Shown here one piece after another: positions 36,707-45,116 of a stretch of 64,000 nt of DNA. Positions within the stretch are counted from its first letter, which is position 1. Every line of letters starts with the position of its first letter. The stretch covers positions 2,926,501 to 2,990,500 of the forward strand of contig NZ_CP051131.1 of assembly GCF_013378075.1 (NCBI RefSeq). Reading direction: 5' to 3'. The notes beneath the pieces are model-generated. The model was not told where the DNA came from. It made no database searches and saw only the letters and a program-made list of their open reading frames with translations. The position numbers and the translations under genes were made by a program. Source of the DNA: Parasphingopyxis algicola. Lineage in GTDB: Bacteria > Pseudomonadota > Alphaproteobacteria > Sphingomonadales > Sphingomonadaceae.

Positions 36707-37984
36707 GTGACCGGCGACCGGCCCGATACGCGCCGGGCGGAGGCGGAATATGAGCACTTCGTCGAGGACAATCTCCGCCGCAATTACATAGCGCATTTCG
36801 CGCATGGCATGCTCGGGATGACGGGCTTCCGCATCCTCATGGCGCCGACTTTCCTGCCGGCCTATCTGTTCGCGCTGACCGGATCGAACGCGCTGGTCGG
36901 TGTCGGGCAGGCGCTGCTTCAGGCGGGCGCGGCGGTCTCGCCGGTGATGAGCGCGTCCAATATCGAGCATCGCAAGCGGGTCATGCCGGTGGCGCTGTGG
37001 ATCGGCATCGCGATGCGCGTGCAGATACTCGGCATGGCGCTGGCCGGCTATTTCCTCACCGGCTCGCCGCTGCTGCTCGCGACGTTCCTGTTCCTGTTCC
37101 TGCTCGGCTTTTTCCAGGGGCAGCAGCGGGTCGTGTTCCAGATGCTGCTGTCCAAGGTCATCCCGATCGCGCGGCGCGGGCGGCTCCAGGCTTATCGCAA
37201 TGTCGCGGGCGCGGGGATCGCGGCTTTGCTCTCCTATTTCGCCGGCGCCTGGTTCATCGAACAGGATGTGCTCGGCAACGGCTATGCGACGACCTTCCTG
37301 CTTTCCTTCGTCCTGACCAGTCTCGGCCTGTACGTCCTTTACCGCTTCGTGCGCGAGCCCGAGCCGCCGACCGTGCGCCCGCAAATGCCGATGCGCGAGC
37401 GGCTGCGCGATATTCCCGAGCTGCTGTCGGATCGCGACTATCGCTGGTTCCTGATCGCCCAGCTGTTCGCTGTCGCGGCACGCATCTCCATGCCCTTCTA
37501 CATTCTCTACGCCGCCGATGTGATGGAGCTGAGCGGCGCGGCGATCGGGTTGCTGACCGTCGCCTTTCTCGGCGCGGATACGGTTTCCAACCTGCTCTGG
37601 GGGCATCTGGGCGACCGGTTCGGCTATCGGCTGACGATGATCCTCGCGCTGCTCGTCTGGCTCGCCGCGCTGGCGCTACTGCTCGGCGCGAACGGGCCGG
37701 TGCCGATCTTCATCGCCTTTTTCGGGATCGGCGCGTCGCTCTCCGGCTATATGATGAGCGCGACGACGATCGTCCTCGAATTCGGCAGCCGCGAGGACCT
37801 GCCGATGCGGCTGGCCTTCTCGACCTCCGCCGAAACGACGATGGCCGCGCTCGGGCCGCTGTTGGGCGGCGTGATCGCGGCGGCGTTCGGCTATGTCCCG
37901 CTCTTCTGGATTTCGATCGGGCTGATCCTTGTCGCGCTGGCGATCGTCCTGTTCCGCGTGCGCGAACCCAGAACGCGCAGCTGA
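36707..37984 (+). CDS. MFS transporter
   Basis: About 425 residues. The start is uncertain: GTG 36707 is the first reasonable codon after the preceding gene, and no strong ribosome binding site is seen. An acidic cytosolic N-terminus (RRAEAEYEHFVEDNLRRNYI) is followed by about 12 hydrophobic segments in two halves. A MFS-type loop lies between segments (LLWGHLGDRFGYRLTMILAL). It probably exports or imports a small metabolite; the substrate cannot be told. It is 25 bp downstream of the acyl-CoA dehydrogenase gene, likely the same transcript, and converges on hmgA. Confidence 0.78.
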   Translation: MTGDRPDTRRAEAEYEHFVEDNLRRNYIAHFAHGMLGMTGFRILMAPTFLPAYLFALTGSNALVGVGQALLQAGAAVSPVMSASNIEHRKRVMPVALWIGIAMRVQILGMALAGYFLTGSPLLLATFLFLFLLGFFQGQQRVVFQMLLSKVIPIARRGRLQAYRNVAGAGIAALLSYFAGAWFIEQDVLGNGYATTFLLSFVLTSLGLYVLYRFVREPEPPTVRPQMPMRERLRDIPELLSDRDYRWFLIAQLFAVAARISMPFYILYAADVMELSGAAIGLLTVAFLGADTVSNLLWGHLGDRFGYRLTMILALLVWLAALALLLGANGPVPIFIAFFGIGASLSGYMMSATTIVLEFGSREDLPMRLAFSTSAETTMAALGPLLGGVIAAAFGYVPLFWISIGLILVALAIVLFRVREPRTRS

Positions 37985-37991
37985 GCGTCTA

Positions 37992-39284
37992 TCAGGGCAG
38001 CTCCGCCTTGTCGAAACCGTCCCAGCAGCCGTCATAGTCGAGCTGCAAGAGCGGCGTATCCATCGCGAAACGCGTCGGGCGGATCGGCAGGCAGCTTTCG
38101 AACATGAAGGCCATGGTGCCGTCGATCTTCTGCGGTTTCAGGTCGGCGGCCATCGCGGCTTCGGTCGACGCCTTGTCGGGCCCGTGCGCGTTCATGCAAT
38201 TGTGCAGCGACGCGCCGCCCGGCGCGAACCCGCCGGCCTTGGCGTCATATTCGCCATGCACCAACCCCATGAATTCGCTCATGATATTGCGGTGGAACCA
38301 GGGCGGGCGGAACGTGTCCTCGCCGACCAGCCAGCGCGGCGGGAAGATCACGAAATCGCAGTTCGCAACGCCGGAAGTTGGCGAAGGGGACGTGCATATA
38401 GTGAAAATCGAGGGGTCGGGATGGTCGAAGCTGATCGACCCGATCGTATTGAAGCGGGAAAGGTCGTATTTGACCGGCGCGAGATTGCCGTGCCAGGCGA
38501 CGACGTCGAACGGCGAGTGATCGAGCGCCAACTTCCACAACCTTCCGGCGAACTTCTGGATCAGTTGCGTGGGCTCATCGCCATCCTCGTGCCACGCGAC
38601 GGGGCTCAGGAAATCGCGCGCATTGGCGAGCCCGTTCGAGCCGATCGGCCCGAGATCGGGAAGGCGGAACGGCGCCCCGTAATTCTCGCAGACATAGCCG
38701 CGCGCCGCGCCGTCCGGCAGATCGATGCGAAACCGCACGCCGCGCGGCAGAATCGCGATCTCGTTCGGCGCGACATCGAGCCGCCCCATCTCGGTCGCGA
38801 TGCGCAGGCGCCCTTGCTGCGGCACGACCAGCATCTCGCCGTCGGCGTTGAAAAAGGCGCGGCCCTCCATCGACCTGTTCGCCGCATAGAGATGGACCGC
38901 GATTCCCGCCTGGGACGCGGCATCGCCGTTGCCCGCCCAGGTGACGAGCCCGTCGACCCAGTCGAGCTCGGCCTCGGGCATCGCCATAGGATCCCAGCGC
39001 AGCCGGTTGGGTTCGAAATCCGCGCCCGATATCGGCGCGGTCTCGATCCGCTCGCCGCCGCCATAGGGTTCGAACCGGCCATGCATCGCACTCGGCCGCA
39101 TCCGGTAAAGCCAGCTGCGCCGGTTGTGATCGCGCGGCACGGTAAAGGCCGTTCCCGAAAGCTGCTCGGCATACAGGCCGAAAGCGGGGCGCTGCGGGCT
39201 GTTGCGGCCTTCCGGCAACGCGCCCGCGACCGCCTCGGTCGCGAACTCGTTGCCGAAGCCGGATTGATATTGAAGGTCGGTCAT
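37992..39284 (-). CDS. hmgA: Homogentisate 1,2-dioxygenase
   Basis: About 430 residues. ATG 39284 is chosen (AGGAG 9 bp upstream); other ATGs at 39290 and 39293 sit too close to it. It starts [19 protein letters not shown], a signature of the family. Iron-site residues lie in [20 protein letters not shown] (Glu and His) and [16 protein letters not shown] (His). It opens the ring of homogentisate to maleylacetoacetate, the central step of tyrosine and phenylalanine breakdown. HppD, which makes homogentisate, is the next gene upstream on the same strand across a repeat element. The later enzymes (maleylacetoacetate isomerase, fumarylacetoacetase) are not in the window. Confidence 0.96.
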   Translation of the reverse strand: MTDLQYQSGFGNEFATEAVAGALPEGRNSPQRPAFGLYAEQLSGTAFTVPRDHNRRSWLYRMRPSAMHGRFEPYGGGERIETAPISGADFEPNRLRWDPMAMPEAELDWVDGLVTWAGNGDAASQAGIAVHLYAANRSMEGRAFFNADGEMLVVPQQGRLRIATEMGRLDVAPNEIAILPRGVRFRIDLPDGAARGYVCENYGAPFRLPDLGPIGSNGLANARDFLSPVAWHEDGDEPTQLIQKFAGRLWKLALDHSPFDVVAWHGNLAPVKYDLSRFNTIGSISFDHPDPSIFTICTSPSPTSGVANCDFVIFPPRWLVGEDTFRPPWFHRNIMSEFMGLVHGEYDAKAGGFAPGGASLHNCMNAHGPDKASTEAAMAADLKPQKIDGTMAFMFESCLPIRPTRFAMDTPLLQLDYDGCWDGFDKAELP

Positions 39285-39300
39285 TCTCATCATCTCCTAC

Positions 39301-39418
39301 CCCTCCCTTTCAAGGGAGGGGCAAGGGGTGGGATATGAGGAAGGCGGCTCGATGCCGCTTTTCTCATTGGTGAGCCAAGCAGCTGCCCCACCCCAACCCC
39401 TCCCCTGAAGAGGAGGGG
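39301..39418. repeat. REP/MITE-like inverted repeat between hppD and hmgA
   Basis: Left CCCTCCCTTTCAAGGGAGGG (39301-39320) then GCAAGGGGTGGG. Right CCCCACCCCAACCCCTCCCC then TGAAGAGGAGGGG (to 39418). This is the same architecture as the element at 5097-5203, in a gap between two pathway genes. Confidence 0.85.
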
Positions 39419-39425
39419 CTTTCAG

Positions 39426-40499
39426 TTACGCCTCTTCCTTGGCCGGGATCACGCCGCGGTTCATCTGGTCGAGCTCGATCGACTCGAACAATGCCTTGAA
39501 ATTGCCCTCGCCGAAGCCGTCATTGCCCTTGCGCTGGATGATCTCGAAGAAGATCGGGCCGACCATATTCTCGGTGAAAATCTGGAGCAGCAGGCCGCCG
39601 CCGGTTTCCGGCGCGCCGTCGATCAGGATTTTGCGCTTGCGCATCTCCTCGACATTATGGCCATGACCCGGAAGCCGCTTGTCGAGCAGGTCGTAATAGG
39701 TGTCGGGCGTGTCCTGGAAGCGCACGCCGCGGTCGCGCAGCGCATCGACGGTGGCGAAGATGTCTTCGGTCGAGAGTGCGATGTGCTGGATGCCTTCGCC
39801 TTTGTAATCGCGGATGAACTCCTCGATCTGGCTATGCTCGTCCTGGCTCTCGTTCAAGGGAATGCGGATCTTGTCGTCGGGCGCGGTCATCGCGCGGCTG
39901 AACAGCCCGGTCGACTGGCCCTCGATGTCGAAATAGCGGATCTCGCGGAAATTGAAGATGCGCTCATAATATTCGGACCAGACATCCATCTGGCCGCGGC
40001 GCAGATTGTGGGTCAGATGGTCGAGCGTATGCAGGCCGACGCTGTTGTCGTCGCGCGATGCGCCTTCAACCGGTTCGAAATCGATATCGTAGATCGTCGC
40101 CGCGCCGGGCTTGTCGACCAGATAGAGATTGGCGCCGCCGATGCCTTCGATCGCCGGGATGTTGAGTTCCATCGGGCCAACCTTGCCCTCGACCGGCGTC
40201 GCGCCACGTTCGATGGCGAGTTCGAGCGCCTTGTGCGCATCGGCGACGCGGAACGCCATCGCGTTGGCCGACGGGCCGCGTTCCTCGCGGAACTTCGCGG
40301 CCTGGCCGTCGGGCTCCATGTTGAGGATGAAATTGATGTCGCCCTGCGTGTAGCGGCGGACATTCTTGCTCCGGTGATTGCCGATATGGGTGAAGCCCAT
40401 CTTGACGAACAGATCGGCCAGCGCATCGGGATCGGGGCCGGTGAATTCGACGAATTCGAAGCCGTCCAGGCCCATAAGGTTTTCGGGTTTCTCGGTCAT
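39426..40499 (-). CDS. hppD: 4-hydroxyphenylpyruvate dioxygenase
   Basis: A 357-residue Fe(II) enzyme that converts 4-hydroxyphenylpyruvate to homogentisate. The iron ligands are visible: SVGLHTLDHLTHNLRRG (His), GEGIQHIALSTEDIFATVDA (His) and MVGPIFFEIIQRKGNDGFGE (Glu), with the C-terminal GEGNFKALFESIELDQ. The N-terminal half carries the degenerate vicinal-oxygen-chelate repeat (GLDGFEFVEFTGPDPDALAD). It lies upstream of hmgA and is probably co-expressed with it, although a palindromic repeat separates the two. The 314-bp gap upstream holds no recognisable gene. Confidence 0.96.
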   Translation of the reverse strand: MTEKPENLMGLDGFEFVEFTGPDPDALADLFVKMGFTHIGNHRSKNVRRYTQGDINFILNMEPDGQAAKFREERGPSANAMAFRVADAHKALELAIERGATPVEGKVGPMELNIPAIEGIGGANLYLVDKPGAATIYDIDFEPVEGASRDDNSVGLHTLDHLTHNLRRGQMDVWSEYYERIFNFREIRYFDIEGQSTGLFSRAMTAPDDKIRIPLNESQDEHSQIEEFIRDYKGEGIQHIALSTEDIFATVDALRDRGVRFQDTPDTYYDLLDKRLPGHGHNVEEMRKRKILIDGAPETGGGLLLQIFTENMVGPIFFEIIQRKGNDGFGEGNFKALFESIELDQMNRGVIPAKEEA

Positions 40500-40813
40500 G
40501 TGACTATTCCTGTGAAGGCGAATGGGAGTGCGGGTTCGCCAGCCTTTTTGGGGCGTATAGCCCGCTGGCGTGGGGTGCGCGCAGCCCGTCGATACTGGGG
40601 CGCGCGAGCGGCTAGCGCGCTAGAGAGCGGCTGAGCCGGTGGACCGTCCAGTAAGCGTTGGAATAGCTAAGTCGGTTCATGGTGCGGACTATAGACGAAG
40701 AATCGCGCGTTGTCAGGGTTGGGGCGCGGCTCCCCGCATTTCGGCTCCAACGGTTCGGGGGACTGAGCAGCCGCAAAAATCAGGCGAAACGGTTGACGAG
40801 ACGGTACACGCTC
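40500..40813. other. Gene-free gap upstream of hppD
   Basis: No coding frame or RNA gene is recognised here. The only notable structure is a perfect 12-bp palindrome CTAGCGCGCTAG at 40612-40623. The hppD promoter should lie in this stretch, but I cannot assign it. Confidence 0.5.
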
Positions 40814-42007
40814 TCAGCCGAGAACATCGTTGTCGCGGAGCTTTGCGCATTCTTCGGCCGATAGGCCCAGCCGATCCTCGAGTACCGCGTCGGTATCCTG
40901 CCCCAGCGCGGGCGGCGGCGTCGCGTCGTCCATCGGTGACGCGCCCAGCCGCAGCGGACTGGCGACCTGCGGCACGCCGTCGATCGTGCGGCTCAGCCCG
41001 CGATGGACCGCCTGGGGTTCGGCGAACGCCTCTTCGATCGTGTTGATCGGGCCATAGGGGACGTTGGCGGCGATCAGCGCGGCGGTCCATTCGGCGGTGG
41101 TGCGCGCTTTCATCGCCGCGGCGAGCGGCGGGATCAGCGTGTCGCGATTTTCGACGCGCGCGCCGTTGGTGCAATAGCGCTCGTCTTCGGCCATATCGGC
41201 ATGGCCGAGCAGCGCTGCGAAGCGCGCGAACTGGTTATCGTTGCCGACAGCGACGATAATCCAGCCATCGGCCGTCTCGAATGGCTGATAGGGCACCACA
41301 TTGGGATGGGCATTGCCCGTGCGGACCGGCGCTTCGCCGGAAACCAGATAGTTGAGCGCCTGGTTGCCGAGCGAGGACAGCGCGACGTCGAACAGCGCGA
41401 TATCGATATGCTGCCCTTCGCCCGTCCGCTCGCGCTGGTAGAGCGCGGCGAGTATTGCGGCGGCGGCGTTCATACCGGTCGTCAGATCGACCATCGCGAC
41501 GCCCATGCGGCGCGGCGGGCCTTCGGCGTTCCCCGTGATCGACATGAAGCCGCTCATCGCCTGGATCATCAGGTCGTAACCGGGCTTGTCGGCATCGGGG
41601 CCGTCCTGACCGAAACCGGTGATCGAGCAATAGATAAGCTTCGGATTGATCGCCTTGAGACGCGGATAGTCGAGGCCGTATCTGGCGAGCCCGCCGCGCT
41701 TGAAATTCTCGACGACGATATCGCTCTCGGCAGCGAGATCGCGGATCAGCTGCTGCCCTTCGGCTTTGGCGATATCGATCGCGACCGATTTCTTGTTGCG
41801 ATTGGCCGCGAGATAATAGCCGGCGGTGCGCTGCTCGCCGTTCCCGTGCCAGGGCGGGCCCCAGCCGCGCGTATCGTCGCCGAAGCCGGGCTTTTCGATC
41901 TTGATAATCTCCGCGCCGAGATCGCCGAGCATCTGCGTCGCCCAGGGGCCGGCGAGCACGCGCGACAGATCGAGGACGCGGACGTCGGACAGGGCTTTGG
42001 CGGTCAT
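40814..42007 (-). CDS. Family III CoA transferase (CaiB/BaiF type)
   Basis: A 397-residue CoA transferase. Motifs: VRVLDLSRVLAGPWATQMLG, DLGAEIIKIEKPGFGDDTRG, the catalytic aspartate region PRRMGVAMVDLTTGMNAAAA, and the C-terminal domain NTIEEAFAEPQAVHRGLSRT. These enzymes move CoA between acids such as carnitine, succinate or bile-acid derivatives, or act as racemases. It is downstream of the glutaryl-CoA-dehydrogenase-like gene with a repeat element in the 156-bp gap; the pair is commonly found together for glutarate/glutaryl-CoA use, which supports succinate as a possible CoA donor. That role is inference. Confidence 0.88.
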   Translation of the reverse strand: MTAKALSDVRVLDLSRVLAGPWATQMLGDLGAEIIKIEKPGFGDDTRGWGPPWHGNGEQRTAGYYLAANRNKKSVAIDIAKAEGQQLIRDLAAESDIVVENFKRGGLARYGLDYPRLKAINPKLIYCSITGFGQDGPDADKPGYDLMIQAMSGFMSITGNAEGPPRRMGVAMVDLTTGMNAAAAILAALYQRERTGEGQHIDIALFDVALSSLGNQALNYLVSGEAPVRTGNAHPNVVPYQPFETADGWIIVAVGNDNQFARFAALLGHADMAEDERYCTNGARVENRDTLIPPLAAAMKARTTAEWTAALIAANVPYGPINTIEEAFAEPQAVHRGLSRTIDGVPQVASPLRLGASPMDDATPPPALGQDTDAVLEDRLGLSAEECAKLRDNDVLG

Positions 42008-42017
42008 TTCGATCCTT

Positions 42018-42115
42018 CGTCATTGCGAGGAGGCCCGAGCCTTTCTCGGGCCGACGCGGCAATCCAGAGCGTTTTGCGCTTGGCCCTGGATTGCTTCGCT
42101 CCGCTCGCAATGACG
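42018..42115. repeat. CGTCATTGCGAG-type inverted-repeat element
   Basis: Perfect 12-bp ends CGTCATTGCGAG (42018-42029) and CTCGCAATGACG (42104-42115) enclose inner arms GCAATCCAG and CTGGATTGC. This repeat type is widespread in alphaproteobacteria. It lies between the acyl-CoA dehydrogenase and CoA-transferase genes. Confidence 0.85.
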
Positions 42116-42163
42116 GTGTCTGCAGCAAGGTTAGTCATTGAACAGGGCCGCGTTACGGTCGAA

Positions 42164-43375
42164 CTATCCCGTGAACGCCTGAATACCGGTGATCGCGCGG
42201 CCGAGGATCAGCGCATGGATATCGTGCGTGCCCTCATAGGTGTTCACCGTTTCGAGATTCACCAGGTGGCGGATCACATGATATTCGTCGGCGATCCCGT
42301 TGCCGCCGTGCATGTCGCGGGCGTTGCGGGCGACATCGAGCGCCTTGCCGCAATTGTTGCGCTTGATCAGGCTGACCATTTCGGGCGCCCATGTGCCGTT
42401 GTCGATATTGCGGCCGACGGTCAGCGCGGCGTTGAGGCCGAGCGCGATTTCGGTCTGCATATTGGCGAGCTTGAGCTGGACGAGCTGGGTCGCGGCAAGC
42501 GGGCGGCCGAACTGTTTGCGCTCGAGCGTATAGCCGCGCGCCCGGTGCCAGCAATCTTCGGCGGCGCCCATCGCGCCCCAGGCGATGCCGTAACGCGCCT
42601 TGTTGAGGCAGCCGAACGGGCCGCCGAGGCCCTTGGCGTTCGGAAGGCGGTTTTCCTCGGGGACGAAGACCTCGTCCATCACGATCTCGCCGGTGATCGA
42701 GGCGCGCAGGCTCATCTTGCCCTCGATCTTGGGGAAGGAGAGGCCTTCCATGCCGCGTTCGAGTATGAAACCGCGGATCGCGCCCTCATCGTCCTTCGCC
42801 CAGACGACGGCCACGTCGGCGATCGGCGAATTGGTGATCCACATCTTCGCGCCGGTCAGCGAATAGCCGCCCTCGACCGATTTGGCGCGGGCCTTCATGC
42901 CGCCCGGGTCGGAGCCCGCATCGGGTTCGGTCAGGCCGAAACAGCCGACCATCTCGCCGGTCGCGAGCCCGGGCAGATATTTCTCGCGCTGCTCTTCGGT
43001 GCCATAGGCATGGATCGGATGCATGACGAGCGAGGACTGGACGCTCATCGCCGAACGGTATCCCGAATCCACGGCTTCGACGGCGCGGGCGACGAGGCCG
43101 TACGCGACATGGCTGACGCCGGCGCAGCCATAGCCGTCGATCGTGCAGCCGAGCAGGCCGAGTTCGCCGAGTTCGGTCATGATCTCGCGGTCGAACCGTT
43201 CCTCGCGAGTCGCGGTCAGCACGCGCGGCAGGAGCTTGTCCTGCGCATAGGTCCGCGCCGTCTCGTAGATCATCTTTTCTTCGTCGGTCAGCTGCTCCTC
43301 GAGCAGGAACGGATCGTCCCAGCGATAGGTGAAACCGGGCTTTTCGGTGGATTTGACGGGAGTTTCGATATTCAC
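42164..43375 (-). CDS. Glutaryl-CoA dehydrogenase-like acyl-CoA dehydrogenase
   Basis: A 403-residue acyl-CoA dehydrogenase starting at GTG 43375. The family blocks are very clear: [80 protein letters not shown], the flavin-binding [20 protein letters not shown], and [20 protein letters not shown] with the catalytic glutamate. This set fits glutaryl-CoA dehydrogenase, which oxidises and decarboxylates glutaryl-CoA to crotonyl-CoA in lysine and tryptophan degradation. The CoA-transferase gene follows it. Tryptophan 2,3-dioxygenase elsewhere in the window fits the same theme. Confidence 0.9.
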   Translation of the reverse strand: MNIETPVKSTEKPGFTYRWDDPFLLEEQLTDEEKMIYETARTYAQDKLLPRVLTATREERFDREIMTELGELGLLGCTIDGYGCAGVSHVAYGLVARAVEAVDSGYRSAMSVQSSLVMHPIHAYGTEEQREKYLPGLATGEMVGCFGLTEPDAGSDPGGMKARAKSVEGGYSLTGAKMWITNSPIADVAVVWAKDDEGAIRGFILERGMEGLSFPKIEGKMSLRASITGEIVMDEVFVPEENRLPNAKGLGGPFGCLNKARYGIAWGAMGAAEDCWHRARGYTLERKQFGRPLAATQLVQLKLANMQTEIALGLNAALTVGRNIDNGTWAPEMVSLIKRNNCGKALDVARNARDMHGGNGIADEYHVIRHLVNLETVNTYEGTHDIHALILGRAITGIQAFTG

Positions 43376-43626
43376 GGCAATGCGTCCTCGGATTGATGTG
43401 CGGCGGCATTAGCACAGTCGGTCCGCCGGCGCGACATACTGCGCGGCGCGCCGGAGTCACGCAAATGCGTGACCTGTGTCACATGCGGTTCATCGGAATT
43501 GCGCCATAAGGACCGTACCCGGACAGGGGCGCATAAGCGGTTTTGTTCGGCACAAGCCATCATGGGATGACCCGGTTTTATGCGACCCGGCCGGGCTTTC
43601 CATGGTGGCTTGACCATTTTATCGTC

Positions 43627-43670
43627 GGAATTTCCCTCTCGGGAAATCGCGGCACCGGCCCTCTCCCCCT
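43627..43670. repeat. Partial copy of the CCGCTCCCCCACCCGG element family
   Basis: GGAATTTCCCTCTCGGGAAA followed by TCGCGGCACCGGCCC matches the internal part of the element at 60163-60337 (60213-60245). The copy stops at the thiolase stop codon, whose CTA (minus-strand TAG, 43669-43671) directly joins its CCCCC tract. Confidence 0.7.
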
Positions 43671-44850
43671 AAACCAGCTCCACCGCCACCGCCGTCGCCT
43701 CGCCGCCGCCGATGCAGAGGCTCGCGACGCCGCGCTTGAGGCCGCGCTTTTCGAGCGCGTTGAGGAGCGTCGCCATGATCCGCGCCCCCGAGGCGCCGAT
43801 CGGATGGCCGAGCGCGCAGGCGCCGCCGTTGACGTTGATCCTGTCGTGCGGGATGCCGAGCTCCTGCATCGCGATCATCGCGACGACCGCAAAGGCTTCG
43901 TTGACCTCGAACAGGTCGACATCGTCGACGGTCCAGCCGGCCTTGTCGAGCACCTTGCGGATCGCCGGGACCGGGGCGGAGGTGAACTTGCCCGGCTCCT
44001 GCGCATGGGCCGCATGGGCGACGATCCGCGCCTTGACCGGCATGCCTTTCTCGTTCGCAACGCTTTCGCGCGTCAGCACGAGCGCGGCGGCACCGTCGGA
44101 GATCGACGAGGCGTTGGCCGCCGTCACGGTGCCGTCCTTGGCGAAGGCGGGGCGCAGTGTCGGGATCTTGTCCGGCCGCGCGTTGCCGGGCTGCTCATCG
44201 GTGGCGACGGTTTCGCTGCCCTTGCGCGTCTTGACCTCTACGGGCACGACTTCGCCGTCGAACGCGCCGCTCTCGATCGCCGCATTGGCGCGCGCGAGGC
44301 TTTCGATCGCATAATCGTCCTGCCGCTCGCGGGTGAACTGATATTCCTGCGCGGCCTCCTCGGCGAAGCTGCCCATCAGCCGGCCTTCCTCATAGGCATC
44401 TTCGAGCCCGTCGAGGAACATCGAATCCTTGATCGCGTCATGGCCGATCCGCGCGCCGCCGCGATGCTTCTTGAGCAGATACGGCGCGTTGGTCATGCTC
44501 TCCATGCCGCCCGCGACGATGATGTCGGCGGTGCCGGCCTTGAGAGCGTCATGCGCCATGATCGCGGCCTGCATGCCGCTGCCGCACATCTTGTTGACGG
44601 TCGTCGCCTCGGTGGAGATGGGAAGGCCCGCGCCCATGCCGGCCTGGCGGGCCGGCGCCTGGCCGAGGCCCGCCGGCAGCACGCAGCCCATGAAAATCTG
44701 CTCGACATCCTCGCCATCGACGCCGGCCCGGTCGATTGCCGCCTCGACGGCAGTCGCACCGAGCGCCGGCGCTTCGACGGCGGAGAGGCTGCCCTGGAAA
44801 CCGCCCATCGGCGTGCGGGCATAGGCGGAAATGACGATCGGATCGGTCAT
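43669..44850 (-). CDS. Acetyl-CoA C-acyltransferase (thiolase)
   Basis: A 393-residue thiolase. The acylated cysteine is in TTVNKMCGSGMQAAIMAHDA; catalytic His and second Cys regions are NVNGGACALGHPIGASGARI and GVASLCIGGGEATAVAVELV. The N-terminal SAYARTPMGGFQGSLSAVEA is typical of acetyl-CoA acetyltransferases. It either splits 3-ketoacyl-CoA in beta-oxidation or condenses two acetyl-CoAs. Its position near acyl-CoA dehydrogenase and FadJ-type genes favours a catabolic role. The end of the gene is overlapped by a repeat fragment. Confidence 0.92.
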   Translation of the reverse strand: MTDPIVISAYARTPMGGFQGSLSAVEAPALGATAVEAAIDRAGVDGEDVEQIFMGCVLPAGLGQAPARQAGMGAGLPISTEATTVNKMCGSGMQAAIMAHDALKAGTADIIVAGGMESMTNAPYLLKKHRGGARIGHDAIKDSMFLDGLEDAYEEGRLMGSFAEEAAQEYQFTRERQDDYAIESLARANAAIESGAFDGEVVPVEVKTRKGSETVATDEQPGNARPDKIPTLRPAFAKDGTVTAANASSISDGAAALVLTRESVANEKGMPVKARIVAHAAHAQEPGKFTSAPVPAIRKVLDKAGWTVDDVDLFEVNEAFAVVAMIAMQELGIPHDRINVNGGACALGHPIGASGARIMATLLNALEKRGLKRGVASLCIGGGEATAVAVELV

Positions 44851-44961
44851 GGTCAGTGTCTTTCGTTCGAGGGTGAGAATGCCGCTTAATGCCCATTGCC
44901 ACCGATTGAAATGGACACCGTCAGGGCCGAGCCTTCGAAGCCCGTCTCGCGGATCGAGAGG

Positions 44962-44990
44962 CGCCCTTCGACAAGCTCGGGGCTAACGGA
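44962..44990. repeat. Single arm of the CCGTTT..GAGCTTGT-GAAG element family
   Basis: GCCCTTCGACAAGCTCGGGG then CTAACGGA resembles the right arm of the element at 27912-27999. Only one arm is present in this intergenic gap between the thiolase and amidohydrolase genes. Confidence 0.6.
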
Positions 44991-45116
44991 ACCAAAAAAT
45001 TGCGCATCACCAAATTAGGCCTTCGACGAACGGCTTTCCAGAGCCGATGCCCAACCTTTCATATCCGCCGCTTTATGCTAGCTATCCGTCCGGAAATTGC
45101 TTTTCAGGGGAACATC